This document shows positions 32,753 to 44,602 of a stretch of 64,000 nucleotides of DNA, piece by piece. The first letter of the stretch is position 1; every line of letters starts with the position of its first letter. A program made the translations under genes and the position numbers. The notes under the pieces were generated by a model that worked only from the letters and a program-made list of their open reading frames with translations, was not told the DNA's origin and did no database searches. This DNA is from Setoptus koraiensis (lineage: Eukaryota; Arthropoda), in NCBI GenBank assembly GCA_048013815.1, contig CM106585.1, forward strand, positions 20,212,001 through 20,276,000. The letters run 5' to 3'.

Positions 32753-33231
32753 CATTTTCAGTGACTACCCATCTGGTTAACCTTGTTCATAATACTCTCA
32801 CTAAACACCCGCAAAGGGCGGGCGACAATTCGCCGTGTCCACACCTTTACATTGGTGCGGCTAGCTGCGTACTCCCTTCGGAAACATACCCTCTCGTGAT
32901 ATGCCCTTCTCGTAATAATCGCTCCATTCTTCATTGCCTGCGTTATCCGCGGCAGGTACCCTCCCTCGTATCTTGTGCCCTCTTGTTACCTCTCTCCCAC
33001 TCCCTCCCCATCTCCGCTGCGGCAGCGGCGCTGTCTATTTTTATTTCAAATGAGCCGCTCCACATACTGCTAGAGGGGCACGTGCTTTTTCATCGATGCA
33101 CATGTGAATGTTTATCAGTTTGCAAAAAGCAAGAAAACTTACAGATCAATTCGCCAACTAGATCGAAATATCCAACAACTTCATCTGAAATAAAAAGGAT
33201 TGTAGATAAATTCCCACATTCTCAGTCAGCA
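32753..33231. other. GC-rich, hairpin-prone spacer between U3 and NOP10
   Basis: It presumably contains the NOP10 promoter and leader. Short complementary arms are frequent, for example CCACACC/GGTGCGG near 32840, CCCGC/GCGGG near 32810 and CCTGC/GCAGG near 32938, and a T5 run follows near 33040. I compared it by eye with RNase P, RNase MRP and SRP RNA and could not support any of them. A long open frame crosses it into NOP10 but shows no protein similarity. Confidence 0.4.
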
Positions 33232-33423
33232 ATGTACCTGATGTACTACCTAAATGAAAACGGTGACAGGATCTATACCTTAGAAAAAGTTGATCCAGAG
33301 GGGAAGCCAACGAAAAGCGCTCATCCAGCACGTTTCTCACCAATGGACAGCTACTCGCGGGAGCGAATTACTATAAAGAGGAGATTTGGTCTTTTGCCAA
33401 CCTGTCCCGAAGCCAAGAAATAA
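33232..33423 (+). CDS. NOP10: NOP10 H/ACA snoRNP protein
   Basis: 63 aa, the normal size of the family (human 64). NOP10 is one of the four core proteins of H/ACA snoRNPs with dyskerin, NHP2 and GAR1, and is needed for pseudouridylation of rRNA and telomerase RNA. The family pattern is nearly complete: [17 protein letters not shown], then [21 protein letters not shown] and RRFGLL. The open frame extends 543 bases further upstream, but the product begins at ATG 33232, where similarity begins; the upstream part overlaps the U3 gene and is not protein-like. AATAAA is at 33460-33465, opposite the convergent NSUN5 signal (minus AATAAA, 33491-33496). Confidence 0.95.
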   Translation: MYLMYYLNENGDRIYTLEKVDPEGKPTKSAHPARFSPMDSYSRERITIKRRFGLLPTCPEAKK

Positions 33424-33546
33424 TCCATAATTGAAATAATAAGAGATAATTAGATAAAGAATAAATTGAGAAGGCTATTTTTTCCAACAATTTATTGAAA
33501 ATATTCAACATATCGAAAACTCATAAATTTTCTGTATTTCTACTGG

Positions 33547-35430
33547 TCATTCGGACTCCGTTTCTTCCTCAAAATCCTCACTATCCTCGAACTCCAGACT
33601 ATCGTCATCACCCTCTGTTTCGTTTCCATCTTCCTCAGGTTCCCCGTTTTCGTCATTTTCGTCATCATCCTCATCTTCATCATCATCACCCTCTTCATTC
33701 ATGGAGATTTCCTCACCTTCCTCGTCATCACCCTCCTCATCCATCGAGGTTTCCTCATTTTCCGCATCATCTTCGCTTTCCTCCCCTCCTAAGCTTTCTT
33801 CATCTTTCACGTTGCCATTACTTTCTTCTTTGTTCACAACCTCAGTTTTCCTCTCTAACTTCGCAACAAAGAATCCATTAGTTAGGCAATCTTGATCAGA
33901 CCTGATGCATTTGGGCGCAAACTCATATTCACCATGACCTCGGTGGGGCCAGTAAGGAACAATTTCAGCCACCTGCCATCTTTGGCCGAACTTCGACTCA
34001 TCTAGGGACATCTTGATTACTTGCTCGTTTTCCTCGGTGGCTGTGGAACATGTGCTATAGACTATATTATCCGCATGACCATCGTCAATGGCGTGCACTA
34101 GTAGGGCTACTTGAAAAGCTTGCAGTTTCTTTAGTCGATCTATTGCCTCTGTTGATGATTTATAATCAGGCCTATTGTGTATTCCGGATCCGGAGCAACT
34201 GGGGTCGATTAAAATGGCGTCAAACTTTGCTTGTTTGTTACCATCTAAAAGTTTCTTTATTTTGACAGATGAGAAATCTTGACATGCCAGCTTAGCACAT
34301 CTAACACCTTGTATCTTCAATAGATGCTCAGCTGAGGCTAGACGTCCCTTGTTGAGGTCGAAAGCAAATATCTTTCCTTTGTTGTTCATTTTAGCAGCAA
34401 TGGCGGATGTCTTCATTCCAGGTGCACAGCAAGCATCTAGAATCGTCATGTCCGGTTTGACTTGCATCGCTTCGACAGCCAAAAAACTTGCCTTGTCTTG
34501 CATCACTATTTTACCCTTCTTTATAAGATCGGAAGATTTTATCTTTCTTACAGATGCCGATCTTACAAGGATGAGATCGTTGGGGAAATGGAAATCTAAC
34601 ATAAATTGATTGTCGGGCATTAATTTAAATTTGTTGCAAAACTTCTTAAATTTGATTTTTTCTTTGTCGTATACCAATTGTGTGAGGCCCAATGCCTTAA
34701 GATCGTGAACAACGCTAGAAATGGTCGACTTCAAAGTATTCACCCTGAGGTACTTAATATCCAGAGAGCCTGCATCGGATGATTGGTATTGAGAAGCCAA
34801 ACTATTATATTTCTTCTCGATGGCCGGTTTTTGGGCGAGTAATTTGGCGGCGTAAGTTGTTTGCGCTACCTCTTTGAGTCCTTTACCAAACAAGAGGTCT
34901 CCTACTATAATTTCCAATAGGAATGGGTTTATGTTGCTGTACAATTTCATCAATTTAAGTTCATGGATCAATTTCTTAATAACTGGTAAGTTTTTGACGG
35001 TGTTCATAACAAGAGCATAAATGTGCTTAACATTCTACGGAGATTAGGGGTAAAAATCGTTAACATAATTAGTTGGATGAAATGTTCATGCTTTACTTGA
35101 AGATAGAGTATATCGATTATCCTAAAGGAGAATTCTACTTACATAGCTTTTAAAATTCTTGACAACTATTGAACCGGCTGAACCTCCTTGCTCGCTCATC
35201 ATTTTCAAGCCATCGGCGGCAAGTGTATAAGTCTTGGGTAAATGCCCAACATCTTTGGCTTCTTTAGGTGGCTTTGCCTTTTTCACGGGAAGGGGTTTAG
35301 AAGTGAGCGATTTGTTGACTTCAGACCAATCCTTGCTCTTCATCTTTCCACCTTTCTTCTTCTTTTTGATGCCTCTCTTGTCTTTGTCAAGTGTGTGAAT
35401 TTTAGGCGTACGTCCGACTTTTTTCGCCAT
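33547..35430 (-). CDS. NSUN5: NSUN5-type rRNA cytosine-5 methyltransferase
   Basis: Two exons, 35143-35430 and 33547-35034 (read on the minus strand), joined in phase 0, about 591 aa. NSUN5 (yeast Rcm1) methylates one cytosine in large-subunit rRNA. Exon 1 gives a Lys-rich nucleolar-like N-terminus and ends GSIVVKNFKSY. Exon 2 continues NVKHIYALV, matching the NSUN5 N-terminal helix across the splice. The catalytic core shows VNTLKS, VMQDKASFLAVEA, DACCAPGMKTSAIAAKM (SAM site), GKIFAFDLN, the DPSCSGSG motif IV and YSTCS with the catalytic Cys, then PYWPHRGHGEYEF. The last 90 residues are an Asp/Glu tract, uncommon in the family but typical of nucleolar proteins. The 591 aa exceed the human protein (about 430-470 aa) because of both tails. 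The intron is 108 bp. Confidence 0.92.
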
Positions 35431-36748
35431 TTTTATAAACTAGAATATTTCTGTGAAGGCCTCTGGGTGATAATTGAATAAATCAGAAAAAAGTTGGAAA
35501 GTTAGCCTATTCTCGAGACACGACATGTGGTTAGTGATTTTTCGTCATGTCGTGAGTGTACCAAAATTGAGTGAAGCACGTGTTTCTCACACGATATCGA
35601 GCGGCTAATTTGAAATGGTAAATGATTTGCGCTGGATATGTTAATGGAAAGTTCGTTAATGGTTCTCGGTGGGCTTGTCTACCACTGTATTTGTTATCAA
35701 ATGTAGACTGAATTTATCACGACCGGATCAATATTTGGTTACGATGCAACCAACGATTAATTGAATTGAAAAAACGGAACAGCCAACATGTAACAGGAAA
35801 ATTGCCAACATTATTGTTTGTTGATGAGTTGAATTTTTGAACTATTGGACAGATGTTGGAGGTTGCAAGTTTAGTAAGCTGTTTTGAATTCGACGAGATA
35901 TGCCGACCTTCCCAAAAGACCTATTGATTGTGTGATCAGAGCAATACAATCTCACCATCTTAGATTCTTTTTCGACTCGTGGGGGTAAACAAAATTCTAT
36001 GTTCATTCCCCAAGGAAGCATATATCACATTTCGTTCGCTGTGGACCGTATTGAAATCAGCATGACAAATCAAATACTTCCGTTTGAGGTGTGGACTGAG
36101 TTTGTCATTTTTCACTAGTCCACTCTTGTCTTGTTTGCTTCAGCATCAATTAAGATAGAGAATGCAATGTTTGTGGTTGTTCTCGAGGCTGATGAGACGC
36201 GAGTTCGTTTCCGCTAGCCAATGGAAACCATTTCGGACAATCGTCATCCTGCTTGAAAAAGTTTCCACTGGTCTGGTGACATGCCAATTGGCAGTTCGTT
36301 TTGGCGGGGGCGCACGCACAATACATAGTGTACGTAGGCGCAATTGTGTGCCGAGTAGATTATACCGGCATAATATCGTCTTGTGACACAAGCGAGTTTA
36401 TCGTGAGAGATTTAGCGAGATTAGTGCAGCTAAAAACGAATTATATTTCTAGATTTTTCGTCAACTTTTTTATTATTATTAATGTGGTGCGTTATCAAAA
36501 GAAATGAATCAAGACAAATTGTTTCCGCTAGCCATGCACACGTCGTTGGGTCGGGGGCGAGGGGGTGCATTGAGGCCCACGCTGCACGTTGGCGAGCGGT
36601 CAGGTTACAGCTAGCAAGCGCGGCAAGTGGATAGCGCGCGCCTCTCTGCGGCGCAACCGGGTTTGACGGGGGTGCGCGCGATCGCTAGGCGCCTGGCTGG
36701 CTGGTTGTCCGCCTAGCCAGGTTGCATAGACCCGTCTGACGTGTATTT

Positions 36749-36927
36749 GTGTGTGTGTGTGTGTGTGTGGGTGCATTTGGTGGGAACGACAGTGCAAACA
36801 CGACTATATGCTCACATATACTCTGAAATGTATATATATTCATATATATTCTCTGAAGCTTTGCTTACATACGCCAACACACACACACACACACACACGC
36901 ACACTCACACACACACTCACACACACA

Positions 36928-36973
<46 letters not shown>
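36749..36973. repeat. TG and CA microsatellites
   Basis: A (TG)n tract at about 36749-36769 and a much longer (CA)n tract at about 36877-36973, the latter interrupted by regular CT steps (ACTCACACAC). They produce several spurious open frames made of Thr/His or Cys/Val repeats. Confidence 0.9.
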
Positions 36974-36975
<2 letters not shown>

Positions 36976-39115
36976 TATATATAACGTACGTATATATATG
37001 TACATACACACATACATATATGGCTAGTTTGACGTAAGTTTGTGTGACGTAATAAATGACCTTGAATTTTCGAGTTAGTAGGAGGCCAGGGCTCTCTCGC
37101 TGGCTGGCTCTCGCTTGCTGGCTCGCGCTCCCTTTCTCTATCACCGTTGATTCATACATTTTTTCCTCCTACGCTCCTACTTAAACTCACATTGAATTAG
37201 TTCATCATCTTAGACGGGCTCCTAAGCTCGCACACACACATCCGCCACCTCTATTTGTATGTTTACTTTCCAGCTAGCTAACTGGCTCGCTCGTTGTGGG
37301 CTCGCTCGTTGTGGGGCTCGCTCGTTGTGGGGGCTTGCTCGTTGTAGGCTGGCTTGGTGGCTCACTCGTGGGCCGGCTCTGGCTGACAAGCTGGCAAGCG
37401 ACAGACTGGGGAGCGAACAGACAGCGCAGCACAGCACAACCAGCCGAATAGAGAGCCAGCCAACAACCAGATAGGCATATAGAAGAGGTAGATTTAGTCT
37501 GGCCGGTTAGTGGGGCCGGCCAGCATGTTCTCTTGTTACTGTTGATGCTAAAGCGTGAGCAATTTCGTTGGTAGGTGGGAGCACGTCAGTTGTCGGGTAC
37601 ATGGGCACACAACAACATGCGCAGTTATTAGTGATGAAACTGGAGTACCTATTGCTGCAGCAACCAGCCGTGCCAGTTACGCTGCTGCTAGTAGCTGGCT
37701 GTGTGGGCTGTGGGCACACCGGTGCAACTGTCTGAATGGTCTGACAGACAGAGGGGGCGGGGGTCGGCGGGCGGGCGGGTTACGTACCTAGGTTACGTGT
37801 CGAAAGATATGCTCACCAAACATAGAGAGACACACAGAGATGAACTGACTGAGATTCACAATAGTCCAATTCGCAATATGACGTCATACTTGTCTTTAAT
37901 TTGAGCCACTGTTGTCGTGCGTGGACAAAAAGAGCGCCTAATGAAAGGAAAAACATTTATTATTACTATTGTTTATTTTACAAATACATATGTATACCTG
38001 AGCATATTCATATATATATGGTACGCAACACATCTATGATATATTGTATAGTGTGTGACGTGCATAATTAGGTTTTGCATCATTATATCCATTGATGACT
38101 GGATGCGATACATTCGCCTAGACGCTCTCTATCATGGGCGTTTTTTCTCTTTCTCTGCGCTCCCATACATGGTGACATACATGTATTGGCGCCGCTCGAG
38201 TCGGCGGGCCGCTTATTTTTTATCGCTCCAGCCGCTGGAGTCCAGCGTCGTCAGGTATAGATCGCTATACAATCTCTCGCAAAGTGCTAATCACATAGCG
38301 ACTTTTAAAGTCTTCTCGCGCTGCTGCTGCTGCTGCATGCAAAATGTGATTTCAATTGTTCCAGTTCAACGCGCGACCAATGTAACGCAATTTGTGCCAC
38401 ACACACTGACCAGGCCGATTTCATCAATTTGAGCGCGTGAGTTCATGCGCTTAATCAGCGTCAGCTGCCCTTGCCATGGGTCAAGTGGCGCGTTATGTCA
38501 TTCAACTGATGTTGCGCAACAACAATGGCCAAAATAACTACATCACCGCCGACGACAACAATAATAAAACACGCACAATTCACGGGGGACATGCTTATTC
38601 ATAGATTTCAATCGCATTTGTTGTGCCCGTTGTTACTCCCACACACTTGCTCGTTGTGTCGTAAACAAGTATACAATTATCAGCAATGCTGCTGGTGTCT
38701 CTGCGGACGCCCGCCCGTGTCGAACCCACGCTGCCACTGGCATCATCGTCAACCGGCTCCCCCGCCGTCATTGGCGCTAACAACTCGTGCCGGCAACTCG
38801 CGCAACGTGCCGCTGGGAGCTTACACTTTTTGCCGCCTCTTTCCGTGCAGACTCAAACTGCTATTGCCGATTGCGGTTTGAGTCTCAGCGACACAAAGGC
38901 AAAGAAGGATTTATATCGGGCCAAAAGTGCTCGGTGTTGCACCCGACACTTTTTGTCACATTTGCCGGCCCCGTTTTCGATGGCCGCTCGTCTCGCCGGC
39001 GTTTATGTCGCCGCTTAGCATTATTGTATTGAACAACTATTGAGTGCACATCTCAAGCAACAGATCATCGCTAATTAACTGGCGGGCACCGACGCAGTGC
39101 ACGCAGCCGGCGACT

Positions 39116-39178
39116 AGACAGCCATTATGCTACGATTATACGCCGGCCAGACAGCCATTATCCGGCGATTATACGCCG
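39116..39178. repeat. 30-bp direct repeat, two copies
   Basis: 39116-39145 and 39149-39178 are two copies of a 30-base unit (AGACAGCCATTAT, a 5-base variable step, GATTATACGCCG) with a 33-base period. A partial third start (CTAGACAG) follows. The variable 5 bases differ between copies, so this is an old local duplication or a paired binding site. Confidence 0.8.
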
Positions 39179-39759
39179 ACTAGACAGTGACTGCACACAG
39201 ACTGCACAGTGGGTCCGGCGATATCACCAGGCCGGTCGGCCGGCTAAATCCTCTGCGCTCGCCGGGTAACTCGTGCTCGGCAGCAAAGCCAAGACCACGG
39301 CAGCCGTAGCCAGCGCAGTCCCTTCATTACGGGCCCACGGATAAGAAATAAAATGTTGCCCGGCGATAAAATTCCCCCAGAACACCGAGCTGTGCGCCGC
39401 TCCGTGGCCCAACAACAATCAAAGTGTCACGTGAAAGATACATTGCCCGGCTCTGCCCGTGCAACCGGCCACAAAATATACTATAATATAATGAGATAGG
39501 CAAACGTGGATTTGTGAATGAATTTTAGCCCCAACATTGGTACAGTTGTTCAGTTGCCAGCGAAACAGTTAGATTACTGCTGGCGCGTGTATCATTAGGC
39601 TGAGGCCAGGTAGCCTGAGCACTATGGTCGCAACACTATAGCGGGTACATATAGCGAAGCACTGGTCGTCGTCGGCGTCGTCGGCGCCGGTGTTTGCATA
39701 GCAGGCTGGCTAGACGGGAGTAGTAGTGGGAGTTGGCGAGCTAACTAGATAAACTCGTT

Positions 39760-40017
39760 TTGTGTGTGCGTGTGTGTGAGTGTGTTTGCGTGCGCGTGTG
39801 TGTGTGTGTGCCTTTTAATATATACCCCCCACTAAATTTAGTGGTACTGGGTACGTTTGGTGTGGGAGACACGGAGCTCGAGCCAGCGAGCTGCAGGAGA
39901 GGCACAGAGTTGCATAACCTTGAAATATACATTTCACTTCATGCTTTCTTGCGCCGTCTCACTGGCGCCAAACCGGCCAACATGTAGCGAGGCCGCTCTA
40001 TTTGGATATTTTGCAGC

Positions 40018-40061
<44 letters not shown>

Positions 40062-40114
40062 GCTGTCGTTGTTGTTGCTGTTGTTGCTGTTGTTGCTGTT
40101 GTTGTTGTTGTTGT
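39760..40114. repeat. TG tract and long TTG/CTG tract
   Basis: (TG)n at about 39760-39811 and a nearly pure TTG run with some TGC/TCG steps at about 40018-40114. Both strands translate to homopolymers (Gln, Asn or Cys), so the open frames over it are not evidence for a gene. Confidence 0.9.
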
Positions 40115-42264
40115 CGTCGTTGGTGCCGATACACGCAGCTTGAGGAACCAGCTCTCGGCACTCTGGTTGCTCGTTACCACCAACGCCGCCACCGCCACCT
40201 CCACCTCCAACTCTACCGCCATCTCTTCTCGACCATGATGGTGATACTATTTTTAACGCCCCTCTAATGTGTGCGTGTGCGTGTGTATGTTTGTGCCAGT
40301 GTGCATGTGCATGTATATAAATTATTACATAATAGCAGCAACACCACGAGTTGTGTGCCGCTAAATAGATGATGGTATTACGCATGACCATAAGCAGATG
40401 ACAGACGAGATTGCTCAATTGTTTGCTATAAGCGTACCTCTCTCAATTGAGACGGCTATAAGTTGTTGACGAAAGTGAGTTTGGCAAGTTTGTTGGCCCG
40501 TTGTAGTTATAAATGCTGTTGCGCCGACTGCAACAACAGCAAGTTTTAGTTTTATCAATTGTACAAATCAGTCCAAACAAGTGTTTGGCGCTACAAGAAA
40601 AAGAACAAGTTGTCATTTTTATTATTATTATTGTTCCATATCACATAGAGAAAGTCGCCCACTTCTTGCATTCATACATACACATTGTCGCTAGCGAGCG
40701 ACGCAAAATAATGGTGATATAAGACAAAGTATGAGAGACACACACAACATTGTCGCGCGCTATGTCATTCGCCTTCCGGCCGGCAAACTAGTCGCAACAA
40801 CAACAACAGCGTCATGTACAATGGGTATTGTCTGATTAATACCATCGATAATACACACACACATAAGTCTCAAGTATGATGCTTTAGCAAACCAATTTGT
40901 TAGTTAGTTAATTAGTCAGATTATTAGCCAGTATGAACTCCGCCAAACGAATGCCTTCCACATACACGCTCGCAAGAGACGATGATGTCTCCTCCGACTG
41001 TCTCTAATGATAATATCGCTTTTTAACCAGCCAGCTAAAGTCAAGCTAACTATCCAAATTTTCAAAGGAACTAACTCGTGTCAAACGACAACTCGCGCCA
41101 ATTATATAATATGCGAACGTAATCGACATAATCATGATGATCCTTGCGAATAATGTTCATGTCGGTTGAGTTTTTTTTCTCAAAACAAGACCGGAAAGTT
41201 ATAATAGTCAATAGTAATTCCACGTCCACCATCTTTACTGCCGATCGTGTTCCAAGAAACAACAGCCACCGGACATGAATTTTCAGGTGAGTGCCAATAG
41301 TTATCATTATTATTACATAGTTACTATCTCTCAGCAATGTAGCAAGAGTGCTATTGTGCAACACCGCGCGCAAAAACTTGTGGCATTTTCCCATAATACA
41401 AAGCGTTGGAGTAAGAATCACACATTGATGTTCGGTCCTATATCACGCAGCACTGATTGTCGTTGGCTGCAGTATTGCTGCCAGCTTAATCGATGACACT
41501 GCAGCAAAAGTTTTTTTTAAACCGGATCTCTATAAATACTCTGCAAGCAAACAAACATCACGGCGTCGTTATTGTGCGAGGGTCTTGATTATTGTGCGAG
41601 ACATGGCAACATAAGCATGTGAGAATTTGTTTGCATTCGCAGTGATGTCATTAGTGTTTCTCTGTCCTCTCTCCCCTATTTTATCCCTGTCGAGCTACAC
41701 AAACAAATAACAAGTGTGTATATAAATACCATATTTATATATAAACGGTGATGGTAGCTGTTGTAGCTGTTTATAAGCAATTGTCAACAACACTTACATC
41801 AGACAGGACATTTTTGTGTTCCAGCCTGGAACTTTCCCCCCCATCCGGCTCACCTGATCTTTCTATGCCCGATGTGGCCGGAATCTGACGTTATACTTGA
41901 TTGATACAACAATAAGTGAAAGCTACTGCCTAATCCTACCGCCGACTTAATCCCGCTCTCTAGAAGCCATCTTGGTGTTTGCATGGTGCTATTATTAATT
42001 AGTGGTGGTAGTTCAATTAGTGCTGTCTACTGGACGCTTGCTTCTGGCATAAACCAGTACCGTTTATTGCTCTGCTGTGACGTCAGCATAATCGTCCGAC
42101 ATGGTCTCTTGATTCGTTTAGACGGCTATTGCTATAAACGGCCAGTCCGTCATTATCTGAATACGAGCGAACAACAGACGGGCTTGGGCGCGATTAAAAT
42201 TAAAGAACTTTCGCTTCGAACTTTATCATGATTGTTAATGATGAGAATGTGGATGCTTAATGTG

Positions 42265-42292
42265 TTGTGTGTGTGTGTGTGCGTGTGTGTGT
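42265..42292. repeat. TG microsatellite
   Basis: A (TG)n tract with one CG step lies just upstream of the TATAAA at 42314-42319. Confidence 0.85.
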
Positions 42293-44187
42293 TCGTGCGC
42301 GCGCGAACAATTCTATAAAAACTCATCTGGGCACCTCAGACATTTGCCACATTAACAGTTACATCGATTTGGTGCCCGAAGAATAATGGAACCGCTCACG
42401 ATGTCTCTTAGAACATCTAGACTTAACGCGCGTTACGTGTGTTTGTATTATAATTCCGAATCAATTGATTGGTGCACACAAACGATTGAAAATTCTATTT
42501 GTGGCTTAATAATGCAGCGCCAAACAGGTGCGGGTTATTTTTACTTTCCGCTTGACATTCTCATACATAGGCCGCCAGAAACTGGATATAAACACACAGA
42601 TTATTATGCCTTTGCATATCATGTGAGCGAGCACTATTTGATGTAGTTGGCTCGGTGTGTCGGTCGGTTTGTTGGCGTGAGCATTGAGGTTTGCTAGTCA
42701 ATTGATCAATTGATGACTGGAAACCCTGGCGACTTTTGTTCGTCTTGTTTTGTTGTGTTTGTTATATGTATGTGTGTTGTTGTGTTTGTATTATTATTAT
42801 TGCTAATATTGCATGTAGCAGAACGAACATGATGATGGTATGGATCCGATGGCAGTTATTGGTGATAGTTTGCAGTATATCACTTGTTGTCTGTGGTGTG
42901 CGTGTGCGCTAATGGAGAGATATCCATCCATGAGAATTATAATTTTTGTTATTGCTGCCTATCTTGTCCTTCTTTTCTCATTGGCTCTTGTGAATACTAT
43001 ACTCTTGTGAGCACGGCGAATACACAGTGTACACATACATTCGCATACATTGTGAATTACACACTCAGGCGACCGGCACAAAGGCAATTAATTTTGAACT
43101 CTTTTGAATTTGATTATTGATTACGACGGGCTTGCATTCTAGGGCTATTATCGCCATCGTTGTACAAATCATATTTTGCATTCTGTTCGAGCGTGCAGCG
43201 TCCAATGCATAGGTGCAGTCCAGGCTCCCTTTTCCATAATTTACATGATAATACCGATAATATTTGTGTGTGTCTCGGGGAAATTAAACGCAACAAATAA
43301 ATAATAATAAATAAATGATAATGATGAGACAGGAATAAATTCTTCTTATTCTCCTTCTGCAAATTGCCGATATCACCCGTTGGCAGCACCAACGCTAGTC
43401 ACATCCAGCGTGAAGCCGGTCTGGTTCGGTTCGCTCTTCCTTCCCCCACCCCGAAAGCGTTGCCAACTTTGTGCAACTCACGCTCAATACTATTGAGTCA
43501 GTGGTGTACCAATGGGAACAGACAGACAAAAGAATTGATAATCCCGCAAAATGTGCACTTGTGTGAACAGGATTGAGCTTGCGAACGAGTGCAGCCACTT
43601 GCAGCCACTTGCAGCGCCACTGGTGCACCACTAACTAGCAAATTATGGTAATGTTTCAATGATACACCTAATGCGCTAATTGTGGGCTCATGATGTGCAT
43701 CGCTGCTGCTTGTGTCACGGCCAAAGTGGCGGTGATGCAGTGGCTGTTGCATTATGCGCTTAACCGTTTGCCCAGCGACAAGCTCGCACGCTGCGCGCGA
43801 TTCGCAGCCCACTCTCGGTAAACTTGTCGGCTAGGGGCGCCCCATTCGCGCGCGCGCGCGCCAAAATCATCACTGTGTGCAACGTGCGAGCCCGAATTCT
43901 ATTCTCTCCAGCCATATAGTTACAGAACAATCAACAGTGTTCGGTTTGCTCTCACACGGTTTGTCAGCCACGCTCAAACAAGAAGCCCAAATATGCGGAG
44001 TTTTATTTAGCCATTTCAACTAGCTAGGCCGCTTTTATCGAAGACACATATAAAAGTCAAAATATAAGCATAATGAGTCAATATAAGTATATATAAGTCA
44101 AGTAAGGTGTATATATAGTCGCGCACGGTAATGGGTACGCAAATAGCCAAGTTGGCACAGCGGTGGGTCGAGATGCAACTCGCTGCC

Positions 44188-44215
44188 TCCCCCGAACCGA
44201 GTCGTGTTCGGGGGA
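44188..44215. repeat. Perfect 10-bp GC-rich hairpin
   Basis: 44188-44197 (TCCCCCGAAC) pairs exactly with 44206-44215 across an 8-base loop. It resembles a transcription-stop or RNA stem, but no RNA gene could be assigned around it; a tRNA was considered and not supported. Confidence 0.7.
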
Positions 44216-44522
44216 AGAACCGGAGCGCGCATTTTGCAATAAAAATTCGAGCGCACGTAACACGAGCAATGCTGCTGCATTGTGCTGCGTGCGCAGACGC
44301 GCCTTCTCGGCGCCGGAATCGGCCGAGTTGTGTCATCTGTTGTTGTCTTGTACTACGAAGGGAGCTATTAATAATATTCTATTAGTTATTCTCGCTAATC
44401 TAGCCGACTATAATTAGCCGACCCGTGGACGCGGTGAACATTCGATAGTTCTTTTCGAGCCTTCTTTTTCCGTCGATTCCAGTCGATTTTGTTCAGATTT
44501 GCAAACAAACACAGCAACCAGA

Positions 44523-44602
44523 CACACAACAAGAACAACCGCCGCACAACAAGAATAACCGCCGCACAACAAGAATAACCGCCGCACAACAAGAATAACC
44601 GC
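44523..44602. repeat. 20-bp tandem repeat, about four copies
   Basis: The unit GCCGCACAACAAGAATAACC repeats in register about four times; the first copy differs by one base and the last is truncated (CGCTTCG). It is non-coding; because 20 is not a multiple of three, the three frames are rotated in successive copies. Confidence 0.85.

Noticed and set aside
32760-33040. RNase MRP or RNase P RNA on either strand
   Set aside because: A short ACGCAGGCA match to MRP RNA was seen, but the conserved P4 strands (for example GAAAGTCC) are missing.
32689-33231. Open frame extending NOP10 upstream by 181 codons
   Set aside because: It overlaps the U3 snoRNA, has no similarity, and NOP10 proteins are about 64 aa, so the start at 33232 is used.
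38690-38790. GTTCGACAC on the minus strand, a possible tRNA B box
   Set aside because: The T-stem has a mismatch, and no A box, anticodon arm or acceptor stem can be folded upstream.
40002-40267. Several Val, Cys, Gln or Asn homopolymer frames
   Set aside because: They are translations of a TTG/CAA microsatellite in all six frames, not genes.
42386-42646. An 86-codon frame preceded by TATAAA and an initiator-like CTCAGAC
   Set aside because: The promoter-like context is suggestive, but the product shows no similarity or composition typical of a protein; kept only as a remark on the region.
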